Below, in pieces: positions 62,304-64,000 of a stretch of DNA of 64,000 bases (positions are counted from its first letter, which is position 1; every line of letters begins with the position of its first letter). A program made the translations under genes and the position numbers. The stretch covers positions 61,054 through 125,053 of the forward strand of contig CAUJHV010000063.1 in the NCBI GenBank assembly GCA_963205115.1, in the 5' to 3' direction. Under the pieces are notes generated by a model that was not told where the DNA came from, did no database searches, and was given only the letters and a program-made list of their open reading frames with translations. This DNA is from Pseudomonadota bacterium. Its GTDB lineage: Bacteria > Pseudomonadota > Gammaproteobacteria > Burkholderiales > Burkholderiaceae_C.

Positions 62304-62317
62304 TTGATATAGATCAC
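62304..62317. promoter_or_regulatory. FNR/Anr-like box TTGATATAGATCAC in divergent mtrC/rquA intergenic region
   Basis: Matches TTGAT-N4-ATCAA at 9 of 10 specified positions. Confidence 0.6.
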
Positions 62318-62482
62318 TTGCCGACCAGAGGACGAGTGATTGACAGGCCGCCGCCCGACTGCCCATCGCCCGGTGATCTGTTCTGGTGCATGGTCCGATG
62401 CGTGCAGGCAACAGGATTGATGCAGGGCAATGAACATGACGCGTACCACGGCAACATGGTGGGCCGTCGGTCGTGACCCCGG

Positions 62483-63289
62483 GTGATCCCCAGGCAGGCC
62501 GAACCGGCACATCACAACTTCGAGGAGAACAGCATCGCACCTCCAACTGCTGTGGCCAGCCGTGGTGAACACCCGGTGTGCGCGGTCCGTGATCCGGCCG
62601 CCGCCGAGACCTTGCAGATTCCGCGCTACCTCGAGACGGTGTACTGGTGGGCTTATGTGCACCCGAAGGCGGTCAACGTCTTCGAGCGCGAGTGGCTGGT
62701 CAACGCCATCCTCTTCGGCAACTATGCGCGGCTGCGTGACGCCGCCGTGGCCGCACTGGCCGAACCCGGCGCGCCGATCACCGGCCGCACGATGCAGGTC
62801 GCCTGCGTCTACGGCAACCTCACGAACAAGCTGATGTCGCGCCTGGCGCCCGAGGCGCAGCTGGAGGTGGTGGACATCCTGCCGATCCAGCTTCAGAACC
62901 TGCGCGAGAAGATCGCGCCCGATGCGCGTGTGACGCTGCGCCAGGGTGACTCGTCCGCGCTGCCGCATGCCGATGCCAGCGTCGACCAGCTGCTGCTGTT
63001 CTTCCTCTTGCACGAGCAGCCCGAGGCCGTGCGCCGCGCCACGCTGGCCGAGGCCATGCGGGTGGTCAAGCCGGGCGGGCGCATCGTCGTCGTCGACTAC
63101 CACCGGCCTTCGGCCTGGCACCCGCTGCGGCTGCTGATGCGCGGCGTGTTCGGCCGGCTGGAGCCCTACGCCATCGACCTGTGGAAGCAGGAGATCGAGG
63201 ACTTCCTGCCGCCGGCCAACCGGCCGACCACGCGCAGCAAGCGCACCTGGTTCGGCGGGCTGTACCAGATGCTCGTCTGGACCCGCTGA
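62483..63289 (+). CDS. rquA: RquA-like rhodoquinone biosynthesis methyltransferase-fold protein (start uncertain)
   Basis: [40 protein letters not shown]...[17 protein letters not shown]...[18 protein letters not shown]...[39 protein letters not shown]; located directly upstream of frdA. Confidence 0.82.
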   Translation: MIPRQAEPAHHNFEENSIAPPTAVASRGEHPVCAVRDPAAAETLQIPRYLETVYWWAYVHPKAVNVFEREWLVNAILFGNYARLRDAAVAALAEPGAPITGRTMQVACVYGNLTNKLMSRLAPEAQLEVVDILPIQLQNLREKIAPDARVTLRQGDSSALPHADASVDQLLLFFLLHEQPEAVRRATLAEAMRVVKPGGRIVVVDYHRPSAWHPLRLLMRGVFGRLEPYAIDLWKQEIEDFLPPANRPTTRSKRTWFGGLYQMLVWTR

Positions 63290-63308
63290 CCTCACCCACG
63301 GGGCTTCC

Positions 63309-64000
63309 ATGGAAACCTTTTCTTCCGACGTCGCCATCATCGGCGCGGGCGGTGCGGGGCTGCGCGCGGCCATCGCGATTGCCACGCGCTATCCGCAGCT
63401 GAAGGTGGCGCTGATCTCCAAGGTCTACCCGATGCGCAGCCACACCGTGGCCGCCGAGGGCGGGGCCGCGGCGGTCACGCAGGCGCACGACACGCTCGAG
63501 TACCACTTCAACGACACCGTCAGCGGCGGCGACTGGCTCTGCGAGCAGGACGTCGTCGAAGACTTCGTCGCCCAGTGCCACGACGAGATGGTGCAGATGG
63601 AGCACTGGGGCTGCCCCTGGAGCCGCAAGCCCGATGGCCACGTCAATGTGCGCGCCTTCGGTGGCATGAAGATCGAACGCACGTGGTTTGCCGCGGACAA
63701 GACCGGCTTCCACATGCTGCACACGCTGTTCCAGACGTCCATCCAGTACCCGTCGATCACGCGTTTCGACGAGCACTTCGCGGTCGACCTGATCGTCGAG
63801 GACGGCCGCGCGCAAGGCGTGCTGGCGCTGGAGATCGCCACGGGCGAGTTCCGGCTGATCCAGGCCAAATCCGTCATCATCGCCACCGGCGGGGCGGGGC
63901 GCGTGTTCCGCGAGAACACCAACGGCGGCATCGTCACCGGCGACGGCATGGCGCTGGCCTACCGCCACGGCGTGCCGCTGCGCGACATGGAGTTCGTGCA
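63309..64000 (+). CDS. frdA: Fumarate reductase flavoprotein subunit, E. coli FrdA type (truncated by window end)
   Basis: [87 protein letters not shown]...[44 protein letters not shown]; open at 64000. Confidence 0.92.
   Translation, partial: METFSSDVAIIGAGGAGLRAAIAIATRYPQLKVALISKVYPMRSHTVAAEGGAAAVTQAHDTLEYHFNDTVSGGDWLCEQDVVEDFVAQCHDEMVQMEHWGCPWSRKPDGHVNVRAFGGMKIERTWFAADKTGFHMLHTLFQTSIQYPSITRFDEHFAVDLIVEDGRAQGVLALEIATGEFRLIQAKSVIIATGGAGRVFRENTNGGIVTGDGMALAYRHGVPLRDMEFV

Overview
This is a 64-kb, high-GC window with the gene content of a Burkholderiales-type betaproteobacterial chromosome. It is densely coding. I recognised no rRNA, tRNA, CRISPR array or transposase. The left and middle parts are mostly housekeeping and catabolic genes: pmbA, yjgA/darP, mogA, cysE, trmJ, suhB-like, mutS, an ABC exporter, an Anbu-type proteasome-like peptidase, a dpp-type peptide ABC transporter, a beta-oxidation gene set, a Bug/sulfatase/Bug cluster, glpK, and a CoA-transferase-GNAT fusion. 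The right end is the most interesting part. A complete MtrCAB-like extracellular electron transfer module (decaheme OmcA/MtrC-like lipoprotein, exported helix-hairpin-helix protein, decaheme MtrA/DmsE-like cytochrome, MtrB/PioB-like porin, small membrane protein) faces a convergent set of monoheme cytochrome c, nine-heme cytochrome and di-heme-type cytochrome b. Next to it is a likely rquA (rhodoquinone biosynthesis) gene directly upstream of an E. coli FrdA-type fumarate reductase gene, which is truncated by the window end. Near-consensus FNR/Anr-like boxes lie upstream of the cytochrome operon and in the mtrC/rquA divergent intergenic region. This suggests an anaerobically induced locus combining rhodoquinone, fumarate reductase and extracellular electron transfer. 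Other notable items are a TIR-TM-TPR-like protein, an Anbu gene without its usual neighbours, a split MFS/spermidine synthase-like gene, 75-bp palindrome-containing tandem repeats, and an 11-bp-phased CTAAG box. All calls come from reading the sequence; no searches were run.
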